DNA of 64,000 bases, from NCBI GenBank assembly GCA_021014945.1, contig MU266327.1:310001-374000 (forward strand), written 5' to 3'. Below the pieces are notes generated by a model. It saw only the letters and a program-made list of their open reading frames with translations. It was not told the origin of the DNA and ran no database searches. Each line of letters starts with the position of its first letter. Position 1 is the first letter of the stretch. Both the position numbers and the translations under genes were made by a program. Origin of the DNA: Leucogyrophana mollusca. Taxonomy: Eukaryota; Basidiomycota; Agaricomycetes; Boletales. This document shows, piece by piece, positions 1 through 12,070 of the stretch.

Positions 1-1821
1 GTCGGGAAGCGGAAGCAGGGTCCCTCTAAGCGAGAGGTACGTGTCACTCTGCCGTCGACCGACGTTTGTCTTATAGTCTCTTAGATCCCAGATTCAGATA
101 GCATCACGTACATTTCATTTCGTCTTGCCACCTCCGCCCGCACCAGAAGACTCCCCGTCTCCTAGCTCGAATTCGTCCGCAGCGCACAGACCCCGCTCAC
201 CATCCGTGGATATCACATCTATCTCCCCGCCCTCTTCACTCCCCTCGCATTCGCCTCCGCCTGTTTCCGCTCCTCCTGCCCCACCGCCAAAGATCGTGCC
301 AAAGCCCGAGCCAGAATTACCCAATTCCAACAATATATCGCGGTCCAAGAATGCTTCCAAGAAACGGAAGAAATCCGAAGCCGAGTTGCTCGCAAGACCA
401 ATGCCAGACGTCATGCCGCCCAAGCCACAGCTAACTTATGCACAATTATGTTACCGAGCCATCAAAGCCATGGGGGGCAAGGCTACTTTACAAGACATTT
501 GCTCCTGGATGATGGATAATTTCGACTGGTATCGCTATAATGAGGGAGCTGGTTGGGAGGTGCGTGGTCGTTCCCGCCCACTCGTCGCATCTGCTCATAA
601 GTCTTTGTTTTGCAGAACTCCGTTAGACATAATTTATCATCTGGCCGTGCTTTCAAGAAGATGGAGCGTTCCTCTGGGGAGAGGGGCAAGGGATTTTATT
701 GGTCCGTAGATGAGCAGTTCGAGCACACTTTTGAGGAACAGGAGGTCAAGGCCCAAGCTTCCCAATCGGGCGGAAATGGAAAGGAAGGGAAGAGCAAGAA
801 GAAGGAGAAAGCTGTACCGCTGGAACCTGCACTGAAACGTAGTGTGAAGGGTGACGTCAAAGGCGGGCCCCTACCTCCGCCCCTTACATCCACACCACTG
901 ACACTCAAGTCTTCAACTTCTGCTGCTCCTCAGTCGGGCCCGTTCACCACTGCTCCCCTCACCAGCCCATTCACCACCGTACCCGCTGTCAAGCCAGAGC
1001 CCCCCGCCCCTCCGCATCTTGGCTCTTCCATCCCTTCCCCTGCATCTGCTGCACCTTCAGTTCAGCCCAGCGCACCACCTGCTTCCGTTCCAGCTTCTGT
1101 GCCTGCCCCGTCTAGCGCACCACTCCCCGGCCCATCATCCACCGATACTCTAGCACCGTCTTCCTCGCCCGCACCTCTGGCTGCTCTCCCGGCCTCTGTC
1201 TGTTTGCCGATCATCGTCGCTCCCGTCCCAGCCTCTCACCCGTCCGCCTCTACCGATCCCTCCCAAACTCAGCCCATCGTACTCCACAACAACACGCTCA
1301 TACTTAGCCCAACGATTTTCTCCCACCTCACTCCAGAGCAACTTCGTGAACTCGAGGCCCTCGGCGCACAGAAGGCACTCGAAATTCTTCAAGGGCATAT
1401 CGTCCGCTTTCTGAAAGAGCGGATGAAGACGGACGGGTCACGGGGACGCGGGCGGGGCAAGCCCAAGAGGGGACGCGGTGCCCCCGGCGGTGGAAGAGGT
1501 GGGACCCCTGGCTCAGGCCCCGTTCCCAGCAAGGGCGCATCAACCAATGCCGGTCCCTTCACCACTACTCCTCTCGCTCCGCGCAATGTCCAACCACTCC
1601 AGCCGCAGGGTTTCAGCTCCGCGGGGCCTAAGCGTCCTGCGCACCCACCGCCAGGAGAGGCTGTACCTGTGTCGGTGAGCGCCAAACCTCCTGTTCCCGT
1701 GCCAATTGCGGCGGCCCCTCCCCGTAGTGGCGCCTCGTCGCCGATTATAGTTGTCGACGACGGGGACTCGGCGGATGAGGGGCCCGCGATGAAGAAGAGA
1801 CGTTTGGATGTGGTTTGTTAA
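1..1821 (+). CDS. Forkhead (winged-helix) transcription factor, 5' end outside the window
   Basis: Sequence-specific DNA-binding transcription factor of the forkhead class, acting in the nucleus. The forkhead domain starts with LTYAQLCYRAIKAMGG and runs across a 56 bp intron (560..615, GTGCGT...TTGCAG) into NSVRHNLSSGRAFKKME and then GKGFYWSVDE; splicing is needed to join GAGWE to NSVRHNL, the recognition-helix signature. The frame upstream of 125 is open back to about 77 without an ATG, and a GTACGT donor follows position 36, so a first exon probably ends at 36 and the start codon lies before the window. The C-terminal ~400 residues are Pro/Ser/Ala-rich with an RGRGRGKPKRGRG stretch and a basic KKRR near the end (likely nuclear localisation). 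Fungal relatives (Fkh1/2) often carry an FHA domain N-terminally; that part is not visible here. The family is certain, the 5' structure is not. Confidence 0.85.
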
Positions 1822-2517
1822 CGAGCGGACGCCCTTCGCTCGTGTCCATGTAGCACGAACGTCATTCCCATTGGCCCGTTCCTTCCCCAGCCGGGCCAGC
1901 TCCTCCATGTGCGCCCTTTTCTGGTTTATTAGTCGACTGAGGGGGCTTACGGCGTAGATTGTTCACGACTCACGACTCATTACTCGACGATGTATACACA
2001 TCCAAGTCATCGCCTCGATCCCCATTACTACTTACTTACATCACACGATAATGGCAATTCTTAGGTCACGACGGTCACACTGAATAAATATTTCTCGTGC
2101 ATGAACACAACTAAAAGTACAGGAAGCTAATCGAATCGGTCCATCGCGTACTTATCGGTAGGTCAGGAGACGAGGAATCAACGGCTCTCTTTTGATTTTA
2201 GTAGTATTTTCGGGCAAGGGGCATGGGGAGGACTGGCAGTATGGACAATCGAATGAAAAGATAGATCATGTATACGCGTTTTCATCGAAGCTAAAAGGGA
2301 ACGGAAACTCGGGGACGACTAGGGAATGAAATTATAATGTCTCTCCTAAACTTTTCCTTCTATCCGACGATCAATGAATACAGCAAAGGGAATCAACGAG
2401 ATGCACAGGATATGTATAACGAAAAGATCGCAAGGGATACTAATACAGCACTTGCCAAAAGCGTCCGCTTTTGGGCCAACCCCTCTGCCACGTATTTTCA
2501 GATCATGCACCGCCCCT
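1822..2517. other. Intergenic, no gene seen
   Basis: This stretch lies between the 3' end of the forkhead gene and the 3' end of the next minus-strand gene. It holds only short frames without recognisable protein features and is probably shared 3' untranslated sequence of two convergent genes. Confidence 0.6.
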
Positions 2518-4481
2518 TTATTGGCGTCTGGGATAGCGCTCCCTACGGAAGCGCTGCGCAAAGTTGTCCAAGACTCTTGTCGCCACAATTTTCGCCTCCT
2601 CTTCACTCTCTCGACGAAGAGTCTTGATAATACCGCGCACTCGCGCCGCCAAGTGGGTCTGCCTCACTTCGGCCTCTGTCATCCAGTACTTCTTCTCGTC
2701 GACGTCTTTGAGAATTCCGAGGACCTCGCGAGCTTTGATCAATTCCTGTGGCACGCGCTTGTCAGTAACCACGCCCTGTGGCAGATGAATTGTGGCAGTA
2801 TCACTTACTTTTGGCTTGCCGGTCGCCGGATCTGTAGCTGCGTGGCGCAGCCCATATATATATTCAAGGCTGCTTGCCCACTTCCGCATCTTTCCCTCCA
2901 TGGCCGCTATTTGCTGGGAGAGCGACTGGGCGTCATCGTCAAGACCTTCTTCCCACTCTGGAACATTCTGTTCTTCAAGCCTAACTCTGCTGCTACTCGC
3001 TATAGGGGGCGGCTGCTCGTTGACGTGGACGAAACTGTGGCTGGAATTGGTGTGGGTAGGCGATACGGGGCTGCGAGAAGAGGAAGCAGTCGACGCCGGT
3101 ATGTAAGACGGGTAGGGAGTCTGCAGACGGGCGGTAAGTGGTTTTCCGCGGCTGGTGGGAGTTACCAGGTGGTCGATGGTTGGGTCCTCGATCTCTATGA
3201 CATCCCAGTCCTCTTCATCCTCATCCACAGCAGGCTGCTGCACAGGCTGTGCGTGCTTCTCGGCCCCGCCGGCGCTTGTTCTCGTGACGGTAGCGTGATC
3301 ATTCCTGTCATGCAGAGAATGCGGAACTGGCGGCGGCGGCGGGGAATGGTCAGGCAACACGTGTCTTGTCTTTCGCTTTTGATGCGGCGGCCGCGGAGTT
3401 CCATCACAGAATCCATCGTCGAGTGAGTCGGCTTGCCTTTTCACGCCATTTTGCCCAATTTCCGCAAGAGGGGTTACCGGCCGAGCTGGAGACTGGAGAC
3501 CATCCCGATTAGAACCTAGCCCTGGCCCATCAAGATAATCGTAAGACTCACTCGTTTTTCCGCCGCAGCTTCGCTTTTTCCGCACCAAGCCTGAGGCCGG
3601 CGCTTCTTCTCCGCGGTGGTGGCCGCGTTGTCAACTTCTTCAATCAGTTGAGTTGAGTTCTCGTTCCGGACTACGAAGCACGGCGTGGAATCTGTGTGGC
3701 GACGTGCCGCGGACTCGATCGGTGGTCCAATATCGTGATCGACTTGCATGGCTGTATCGATATTCGGATGAAGCTGATCATCGCCATGTGGTGTAATTAA
3801 GGTCGGTGTGGCATCGGGAACAGCGAGAGGTTGGGGTGCAGGGGATTGTGGGAATCTGGCACGAACATGCCGCAGGTTGGTTCGGAGAAGAGCTTCCCTC
3901 TTCAGCTGTTGGCCACGAGATGGTCTCTGATCATCAGCCTGGGCTGCCCCATCATTTTGCCCTGTTGTTGCTACAGCAGAGTGTGATCGTGCATCAAGAG
4001 GCAAATCCTGGGATGTGACACCAGCCTTCTGGCCGACGTCCCTGGACACCAAGTTGAGAATACCAATGGCATTGACAAGACTGTCACCATCAACCATAGC
4101 CACTGGTGACTGTCCTTGAGTCAAGGGCATCTGAGTACCAGATGCCTTTACAAAATGCTCAACATCGCAGGGACCCCCATCAGAACCTCCCCTTGCAGGT
4201 ATGGTTCTGACCTGAAACAGAGGTGATGACCACTGAACATGAGTTGCAGATGGCTGGCCTTTCTGTCTTTTTAGGACAGGTGTGGCAACATGCCCTTCCC
4301 TGGTGAAGTGAGCCATCTCAGAGGAGAATGGCCCAACCTCAAGGGTTGTGGCACCACTAGATGAACCAACATGGTCAAAACTAGTGTTAAATGAAGTAGC
4401 TTCATTTGTGTGCATAGATGCATGTGCAGTGCCTTGATGAAGAGGATTAGTTCTGACAGAAGCAAAGGTTGGATAGGTCAT
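2518..4481 (-). CDS. Uncharacterised protein with conserved-looking C-terminal helical region
   Basis: I do not recognise the family. Model: complement(join(2518..2745, 2809..3492, 3552..4481)), about 613 aa. Both introns join in phase 0: 3493..3551 (GTGAGT...CCAG, CTAAT branch) and 2746..2808 (GTAAGT...CCACAG, ACTGAC branch). The second is 63 bp and lacks a stop, so it could also be read through. The last ~150 residues look structured, with an acidic stretch (PEWEEGLDDDAQSLSQQI) and then charged helices ending in RRERYPRR. The middle is Pro/Ser-rich with an acidic EDEEDWDVIEIED patch, resembling a SUMO-interaction motif (inference). The N-terminal ~170 residues are encoded in CpG-poor DNA unlike the rest of the gene, so the first exon or its start may be wrong or derived from an old insertion. 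Confidence 0.5.
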
Positions 4482-5060
4482 AGTTTCTATACAAAAAAAA
4501 TTGGTTGAAAGATGTTAAAGATATAACTTCCAGCAAAAGAGTTATACCTAGGGAGGAGGGAAAGATTGATAATGGCTTTAGTTGAAGTGCTTAGGTGGAG
4601 GTTGAAAATAAGCAGAAAAAGGTGACTCAAAAGAAGACCAGCACCTTTATATATGTGATGTCGGAGTTTGAACTTTAATATATAAATATACAATAGGTGA
4701 CTCAGCACGATTAAAACTACCACATGATAGGCCTGGGCTTACCAGATGAGTCATAGGATACAGGTTAGGAAGGAGGTTTGTCACACATTGTGATTTTATT
4801 AAACCCTTTTTATTGGGTCGAGTAATGGGGATTTCCAGGCATCGGACTTCATACATTGTATATAAATTAACTATCTTTTCCCAATAGCCCCATGAAACAA
4901 TTTTACACTTAAGCAGAAACCACTGGTCTTTGGATCTTAGAAGATCAGTGTTGGTGGGTGTATTTACTCCAAGTGCTGCTAACTCATTTCAGGTTTGTCA
5001 CATATCACCCAGGTAGTCAATAAGTCTTGGGGTAATGTTGGAATGGTCAGTAGGATGGAC
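3955..5060. other. CpG-poor, AT-richer patch
   Basis: CpG dinucleotides almost vanish here (none seen for several hundred bases around 4170-4480) while flanking DNA is rich in them. In fungi this pattern fits an old methylated insertion that lost CpG by deamination, but no terminal repeats or transposon proteins were found. It overlaps the proposed first exon of the preceding minus-strand gene. Beyond that exon, 4482..5350 holds no gene that I can support. Confidence 0.5.
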
Positions 5061-5350
5061 TGACAGATGCATGCCATTGGACGGGGTTTCTCTGATTAGG
5101 GACAGCTCAGTCAGCAAGTAGCGTAGGTTCGGAGTAGCCTGTCTCGTAGCCACATCCCGAACAATAGTGTTGCACACCATATGCAGGCTCAGCCGGTCTC
5201 CACCACTCCAATGTGTCAAACCTCCAAAGGAAGGTACAGTGTTGATCATGGAAGATGTAAAACACCATCCACTAAGTGCTAGCCTTCATCATCAGCCGCG
5301 GCTCATTATATTTAGTTCTACTTCCCAATACATTGCGGGGAAGAATGTTA

Positions 5351-6470
5351 CTATTCCTTGTGGGACACATCGGTGTCGGCACCGGTGTCTCTGGCCGGCC
5401 GAATGAAGGAGTTGGTCAGCACTGTAGGGCGGCTCGAGGGGGCGGGGATGGGAGGGATCGGTAGTTGCTCAGCATAGTTCGAGGAGTAACCATAAGAACT
5501 GCAACAACGAGAGGATATGATAAGCGGAGACCTGCAAACACTCACGTCAATGCGAACTGACACGGCCGTACCGCCCGAGAAAGACTGTTGATCCGAACAC
5601 CTCTCATAGAAGGCCTGCCAATGAGACTGCGCAACGAAGCATTGGTTAAAGCACTGCCTACGGTAATATCAGCGCCAGCAGCGGTGAATAGCACGCGAGA
5701 TAGATGCGAGCGGATTCTGCGGTGCGAGATTGGTGGATATGAATGGTCATGTGAAGCGCTACCAAGGAAATGAAAGACGGGTCTGGGGTCTTTCGAACAC
5801 GAGGCCTTGATACGACGGGAAATAGTCGTCATACTTGAACATGAGGATAGTCGAGGCTTCCAGCGACGTAAATGTGCGACTGTAAAGAGGCCTTGTGATA
5901 CCGGGCGGGGGCAAGATGACAAGAAACGACGACTTGGGCCAAGTTGCATACGGGGCTTGCAAGGTCCGAGTCGCTCGGAGACACAGCATATGTGAGGTCA
6001 CAAGGAGGCATAGCGTAGCGACCCCGGTGACGAGAATAGAGCGTGGCGGCATCATTTTCGGTCCAACAGACACAAAACGAGACATTGGACGGATGTATGA
6101 ATCGATCGCCCTGGGACGAAGGGATTTTTGACGTGTCTTTCTCGACTTGGATAGCGGACGGATAGATCCTGATCAATTTCCAAAATCTTGAGTTTATCGT
6201 GGCCAGATTGGGAGGTTTGTGTGGGAGAAAACCAAGATGACGCCTTTTGTCGTGAAGATAGAACATACGACAGAAGCGCTGCATAATTAGTGAGGGGATT
6301 TACGAATGTTGCTACGCCAAGGCGAAGATGACCCACAGTCAAAGTTAGACTGAGCTATGCAGATGCAACGTTGCAGAGGCGCGTTCGAAAAGGCGTGGTG
6401 AGTTGTGGGCGCCTGATTGAAGGCTAAAGATGGAACATGTCGACGACTATAGACCGTGCATGTTCCCATT
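5351..6470 (-). CDS. Putative multi-exon gene of unknown function, structure unresolved
   Basis: Several minus-strand frames join at good splice signals, but I could not assign a family. The best-supported 3' part is the final exon 5351..5498 (ends DTGADTDVSHKE), then intron 5499..5545 (GTGAGT...GTTGCAG), then 5546..5716. A phase-compatible intron 5717..5834 (GTATGA...ACCGCAG) leads to a frame whose first ATG (about 6073) opens with a hydrophobic stretch, ILVTGVATLCLLVTSHML. Further upstream an intron with GTGGGT...CTAATTATGCAG is possible, reaching an ATG near 6469. The hydrophobic segment suggests a membrane or secreted protein (inference). The alternatives conflict in frame between 5835 and 6290, so the model should be treated as a locus rather than a defined protein. 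Confidence 0.3.
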
Positions 6471-7110
6471 CGCTAATGGATCGGAAGGTACGCGGAATTA
6501 ATAAAGATAGCAATTTATGGCTGGTAAAGGCTGCGAGGGAGAGAGGAATGTTTAGATGGTGTGTTGTTGGAAGCGGTGGTGGAAGAGAACGAGTACGAAT
6601 CGAACGTGCGCGTGGACCCTTGGCACCGCTTTTGATTGTTTCGGGTGTGTTTGAGTAGAAAACGCTCAAGCTGGCGTTTGTCCTGGTGCTTCCTTTAGTT
6701 TCTGCAAAGTTTCTAGGTATGTCTTTCCGTCGCAGAGAATTGGGAGATAATGTTTCACTGACAAGGAACAGATGGAGGGGACTGTCTCGACTTAGTCAGC
6801 TGGCTTTCGACAGACAGAGCACGTGTCCGGGTATATCGTCATTCGCTGCAAAAACGCTGCTTGTCTCTCGACTCTCGGACCACCCGCTTGGACCGTAAAT
6901 CGCTTCTCTCTCATCTATATCCTGGACGTTATAAAGCTCGTCTGTCTCATCCACGGTTCGTTCTTTCACTTTCTTACCCTTTAACACCTCAACCCTGACT
7001 GTCACTTTAACCGCCAGGAAAATTTGTCACCTGAACTCTGACTCGTCGCCATATCTGTCTATTCTAATATCTCAGCGCTGCCTGGCTCCCTGCGTTTATC
7101 CACGTTGTCT
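6471..7110. other. Upstream region of the KCS1-like gene
   Basis: No coding gene is evident. The segment separates a minus-strand locus from the plus-strand kinase gene and probably contains both promoters. A pyrimidine-rich tract lies close upstream of the kinase ATG. Confidence 0.45.
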
Positions 7111-10100
7111 ATGGGTCCTATCACTGATGGGAAGGACCCAAGGCAGCAATATTATCAGTTCCCGCCTTCTCCACCCTCCTCCACCACTGTAACTGCACAC
7201 TCCTCTCCACGCCTGGACGCTCTCTCATTGGACGATCATAACCCGGCTCCGGTGAACAATCAGCCCGTCTATCGCCGCTCAAACTCTCAGACCATCCATT
7301 GGAGTGGTGCCGCCGGCTCTGATACCTCTCTCTTAGCCACTCGACACGCTCCGGACTCACCTCGCAAGCGTCCCGGACTTTCCAAGACAGCACGTGCTCT
7401 TACGTTACCATCCTCTTCTCGCGACAATCCATCAGACCGCCCCTTTGTGCCCCCTCAGAAATCCGTGAAACCCCTGTCCCGGCGATCTTCATCTTTTTCG
7501 TCTGACTCCTCATCCAACGGTGACGATGGACAACAACCCTCCCATCAGGTGACTCCCAATACCGGAATTGGCCGCAAGGTCGCTGCTTCGCTCCAGCTAT
7601 TTAAGGAGTCTGCTCCACTCTCTCCTTCGGAGGAGAAGGTTCGCGAGTTCCCGGGGACGGAAAAGAGCACCGGAAAGCGAAGACCTATCTCTTCTCACAA
7701 AACGGACGATGTGGCAGAGGCTAAATTCGAGTTTGTGAAGCGTGCAGACTGGCCCGACCCCGAAACAGCCGCTATCAGGAGGGAGCGAAGCTCCACAGCC
7801 TTGGGGCGAGTACGGACCCGAGAAAGTATCAGTTCGCATAGCGTCAAAGAGCCAGAGTCGGCGTGGGCGCGGGATGCCGCCCTGAACGACTTATCGCAGT
7901 GGCGAAAGGAGGTGTCGTCGAGAACAGAGAGTGCCCGAGGCCGACGACGTGAACGCGCCTCGGAGGTGTCTATATTTGATCTTGAAGTCACTTCTTCAGA
8001 GCGAGAGTCTTCGGTCAGTGTACCCTCTTCTCCATGTCTTCGCCCTCGCTCTCGAGGATATCATCCACCTTCCCCACCTCCATCGCGCTCTCCCATCAAT
8101 CGTATACCTCCCATGACGCTGTATAATATTACTACCGACGTCAATACCGTTTCGGAGAGGTCAATACCATGTGACAGACCACGCTCAAGTAGCCCCGAAT
8201 CGATACGTAGCAGGTCACCTACTCCCATACAGACTGTATCTCCGTACGCCTCTACGGTGCTCGCTCATCCGCACACCGCACCGGACTTCAATCGCCCACC
8301 CTCCCCTTGGTCTACAGATGATGAATCCGCTTGGGAGTCTGCCTCTGTTACGTCGACTGCGTCTCTTACGTCTGAATTTTCCGACAATCCATCGATATCT
8401 CAAGGGGTCGCTTTTCCATCCACAGACACCGCCAGCCCCAGCGACGACTACGACAATCATCACGACCTTCCTCCTATTGGCCCTGAAGAAGAAGAATCAC
8501 AGGTTAACGGGAACCTTTGGGACGAAGATTACTTGGACTTTGCATTCGACCAATCGGAAGGCAGTCTACCTCATATACCTTTACGTCCATTCCGCAATCA
8601 GGTTGGAGGGCACAGCGCTATATATAAATTCACAAAAAGAGCGGTCTGTAAGGTATGTCGTAGCTCTGTGCCATCACCGTGTGTAACTTATCTCTTCGCA
8701 GCCCCTTGTTTCAAGAGAAAACGTGTTTTATGAAGCGGTTGAGCGAGAAGCGCCGCCGCTGCTTGGGTTCATCCCCCGATATTTGGGCGTCATGTTAGTA
8801 ACCTATCGTCGCGTACCCAAAGGATCGACCACCCCACCAAGCCCCGATCTATCGAGCACCCCAAAGCCTCTATCGGCTATGCCCGCGTCACTTGCCCATC
8901 CGTCGATACAGCAATCCTCCCGTGAATCAACCAAAAGACGGTCAGTGCAAGAGAGCGTACCAGAAGAAGATGGTGGCGACACTGACACCACTGAAGCCGA
9001 GATGCCCGAAGTGGTCCTTGATCGTAACCGCCATATTGTGCCCGAGTGGATGCTTCGAATGGGTAGTCACAATCGCTCCTTATCACATTCGTATTCTCCC
9101 GCGCCATCTTTTCTTTCCAACCGGCACCTGAAATCGTTGCACCGTAACGGAGCAACCGCATCAACACCCGATCTCGGACAAAAGACCGATTCATCGGCAC
9201 ATGGCGGATTTGCCTTTAAGCATAGCCCCCTCGCACGCCAAGCTACCATCCCCCTCGATAATCCCCACCCACTTACTCCTGCCAATTCACCCCGTTTTTC
9301 GGGCCGGGTTCTTCCTGCCGTGTCATTCTCTGACTGTCGCTCGGCTCAGCGTATGTTCAGCTCGGGGGAGGATGCAAATTCCCGTCCAGATCTGCGGCCG
9401 TTTCACTCCGAATATAATGTGCAGCAGTCGCCCGGGTGGTTTGGCGGTATCGGCTCAACCGTCGTCAACACGAAACTGAAAGATCATGTCTTCAGCACTA
9501 TTTTGCGCAGATTCCAACGTCGGAATGGGCATCGGTGGTCGTCAACCGGGTCGAAAATGGAAGATGAAGGCGAGATAGCGGACCACGAAGGAAATGGACG
9601 CCCGGGCAGTCGACCAACGAGATCATGCCGTCGGAAACGGCCTGCTGATCAGATCAGACGAGTCATGCACGATGAAGGAGTACGCTCAGCATCAACGATC
9701 CGTCGTGTTCAAAGCGAGTCCGCCATGGATGCCAAAGACAGCCAAGAATTCGATGTTGATTATGACAAGCTAGATGACCTCGTCAGTTCGGAGCTCGCGA
9801 ATGGCGCGTGCGAGCGAAGTAGACTGGGGTTAGAACCATCTTTCACTCGTAGACGGAGCCGCTCGCGGTCTGTTGACTTCCCTGGCGCCCCACCGCGACG
9901 TTCATCAGCACCACTAGCTCCAAGCAAATCTATGATATCGACTACTGGATCCAATTGTTCGATCTCGCGACAGAATCACTTCATCCTCATGGAAGATTTG
10001 ACTGGTCGGCTGAAGCATCCGTGCGTGATGGACTTGAAGATGGGTACACGACAGTACGGCATGGATGCCGTCCCCGCTAAGAAGAAAAGCCAGCGCAAGA

Positions 10101-11032
10101 AATGCGACCGCACCACCAGTAGGCCACTTGGGGTGAGGTTGTGCGGTATGCAGGTGAGTTGTTGATTTTTTAACTCATGTACGTGTGATTGACCGTTTAT
10201 CCAGGTCTGGAATCAAACCACGCAATCATACGTGACGCAAGACAAGTACAGCGGGCGAGAAGTTCGCGCTGATGATTTTTCGTCGGTGCTTGCGTCCTTC
10301 CTCTATGATGGCGAGCGACTTCTGGTCTGGCAAATCCCAGTGCTACTCCAAAAGCTATACGCCCTTGCGCGTATCATTAACCGCCTGAAGGGCTTCCGAT
10401 TCTACGGCTGCAGTCTTCTCCTGATATACGACGGAGACCGCGAGGCCCAAGAAGCTTTCAGGTCGTCCGCACTGGAGCAACCCTCATCGCGTAGCAAACG
10501 AGGAGAGTCACTGGAGCGGTCACGCACGCGTTCTATCGGTCAACAAGATCATCCGGCGCTCAGGCGTTCACATAGCGAGGATCTGCTGGTTGGTCCGGTA
10601 GCCAAGCGCCCAGGCGGTCGGCGAAAACGCGGCGAGGTGAACGTCCGTCTTGTTGACTTTGCACACACCACCACTGGACGGGACTGGCTTCCGTACCCCC
10701 CTCCCGCAGGCCACGATGTCATGCAGCAAGTATCAAGTTCGAAGGGATACCAGGCGGAAGTTGACCCCGAGACGGGACTCGTATACGCGAGGTTTCCACC
10801 GCATTTCCCGGAGGAGCCGGATCGAGGATTTCTTTTCGGCTTGAAGAGCTTGACGGAGACGCTCGAGAAGATCTGGAATGAGGAGCGTCTCAAGAGGATC
10901 AAAACGGCAAGGGACAGCACCTCCAATCCCCTTTGCCAGCTCCCACCACTGCCTATTGACGGCAAGGAAATATTTGACGAGGTATTCGGAGGCCCGGACG
11001 CCGACGAAGATCCTGGCATGCTCTCCACTTGA
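7111..11032 (+). CDS. KCS1: Inositol hexakisphosphate kinase (Kcs1/IP6K family)
   Basis: ATP-dependent kinase that pyrophosphorylates InsP6 to 5-InsP7; in fungi it links inositol pyrophosphates to phosphate, vacuole and stress control. Model: join(7111..8652, 8702..10153, 10205..11032), 1273 aa. Introns are 8653..8701 (GTATGT...CGCAG) and 10154..10204 (GTGAGT...CCAG), both phase 0. Splicing the first restores [19 protein letters not shown] and [16 protein letters not shown], the conserved Kcs1 N-lobe. The inositol-phosphate kinase signature PxxxDxKxG is present as PCVMDLKMG (about residue 953), and a late [10 protein letters not shown] supplies the metal-binding Asp region (about residue 1147). 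The first ~500 residues and the middle are Ser/Pro/Arg-rich and probably disordered, as in other fungal Kcs1 proteins. The ATG at 7111 is the first in frame. Confidence 0.93.
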
Positions 11033-11585
11033 TCATCCACCTGTTCCTATGGTATTGTTATATCCCTGTCGATCGCGCTATCTATTTCGCGTTGTATCTG
11101 ACTTGTCCATTGCATATTTTTAGCAGTATTCACCTCACCGTGTTTCTCTACTAGTATCTCTATTTCTTTTATCCCTGGCTCATCATCATTACTGATAGAC
11201 TGATGCTCATCCGCACGTATATCTTTGCACTGTATTCTAGCATTGTACCCTGCCATCATTTTTTCTTCGTGTCTGAAGCGGTCTGGAGAGGTATATACTC
11301 GCACGTACACGTAGATACGAATGAATACATACAGCAATTTTTTCCTTGTCGGTTTGTAGATTCCTGTAATGGGGGAAAGGACGCTGCTCCTTCCCCGGGT
11401 TGTCCTATAAAAGTTTATTTGATACCGGTGATAAAGTGAGGGCGCATGACTGAGATTGTTCGGAGACCAAGTTGATGGGCACAAGATAGTTCAACCCTCG
11501 TGTTTTGGTGAAGTTGCGCAAGGAAGGTAGAAAAGGACTCTATTACATCGCAGCCTAAAACAGTGAGAGTGTCGTGTGGATGGGT
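11033..11585. other. Intergenic between convergent KCS1 and QCR9
   Basis: Only short random frames are present. The region is expected to contain the 3' untranslated regions of two convergent genes. Confidence 0.55.
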
Positions 11586-11937
11586 CTACGAGTCAGACTC
11601 TGGTGCGTATTTATCACGGATGTCTTTCCATTGTTTCTGGGGACGTAGTCAAGCGGCGTTAGCAGGTCAACATGACAAGCGAACTCACCCCCTTGTTCCA
11701 TCGGTCCCAGAACGAGGTGACTCCGACGTCGAAGCCTACGCCGAACGCGAACGCTGTTAAGAAGATGGTGGAGACATATACGCCTGCCGAAGCGTTTTAG
11801 CATCACCGTTGTTTCGCGTATGTAGAGCTACGCACTGTTGCGCTTGACAAGCGTATTGTAGAAGGTGTTTCCGAGCTGTACAGCAAGTTCGCAGTCAGTA
11901 TCCTCTTCTGTCGAAGGAGAAATGGTGCGCTTGCCAT
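11586..11937 (-). CDS. QCR9: Cytochrome bc1 complex subunit 9 (QCR9/UQCR10)
   Basis: Small single-pass subunit of mitochondrial respiratory complex III. No single frame encodes it; spliced, complement(join(11586..11636, 11689..11783, 11836..11875, 11935..11937)) gives 62 aa with the family signature: LGNTFYNTLVKRNSVYV, a membrane helix (STIFLTAFAFGVGFDVG), then FWDRWNKGKQWKDIRDKY. Introns 11637..11688 (GTGAGT) and 11784..11835 (GTGCGT, CTAAA branch) are standard. The first intron, 11876..11934, would begin GCAAGC (a GC-AG intron) with a CTGAC branch 18 nt before its AG, and leaves an exon consisting of the ATG alone. The body of the protein is secure; the micro-exon start is the only in-frame solution I found. 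It is transcribed divergently from uS11m. Confidence 0.87.
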
Positions 11938-12070
11938 CTTTTATGCCTTCTGGTTGTTGTAGTGTAAAGTGTAGAGGTTTCCGGAGGTGTCCGAAAATGA
12001 GATCAGGTCGGGTTTCCCACGCAGTCTAACCTTGCCTTGGGCGGCCTCGAACTTATTGCTGGTCTCATAA
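11938..12070. promoter_or_regulatory. Divergent promoter between QCR9 and uS11m
   Basis: Only 133 bp separate the start codons of two nuclear genes for mitochondrial machinery transcribed in opposite directions, so their promoters must overlap. No TATA box is evident. Confidence 0.5.

Noticed and set aside
696..1908. Long minus-strand and plus-strand frames overlapping the forkhead gene
   Set aside because: They are shadows of GC-rich, Pro/Ser-coding sequence and show no domain or splice logic of their own.
2374..3426. 350-codon plus-strand frame opposite the uncharacterised minus-strand gene
   Set aside because: The minus-strand model has in-phase introns and a plausible protein; the plus frame is Arg/Cys-rich antisense sequence.
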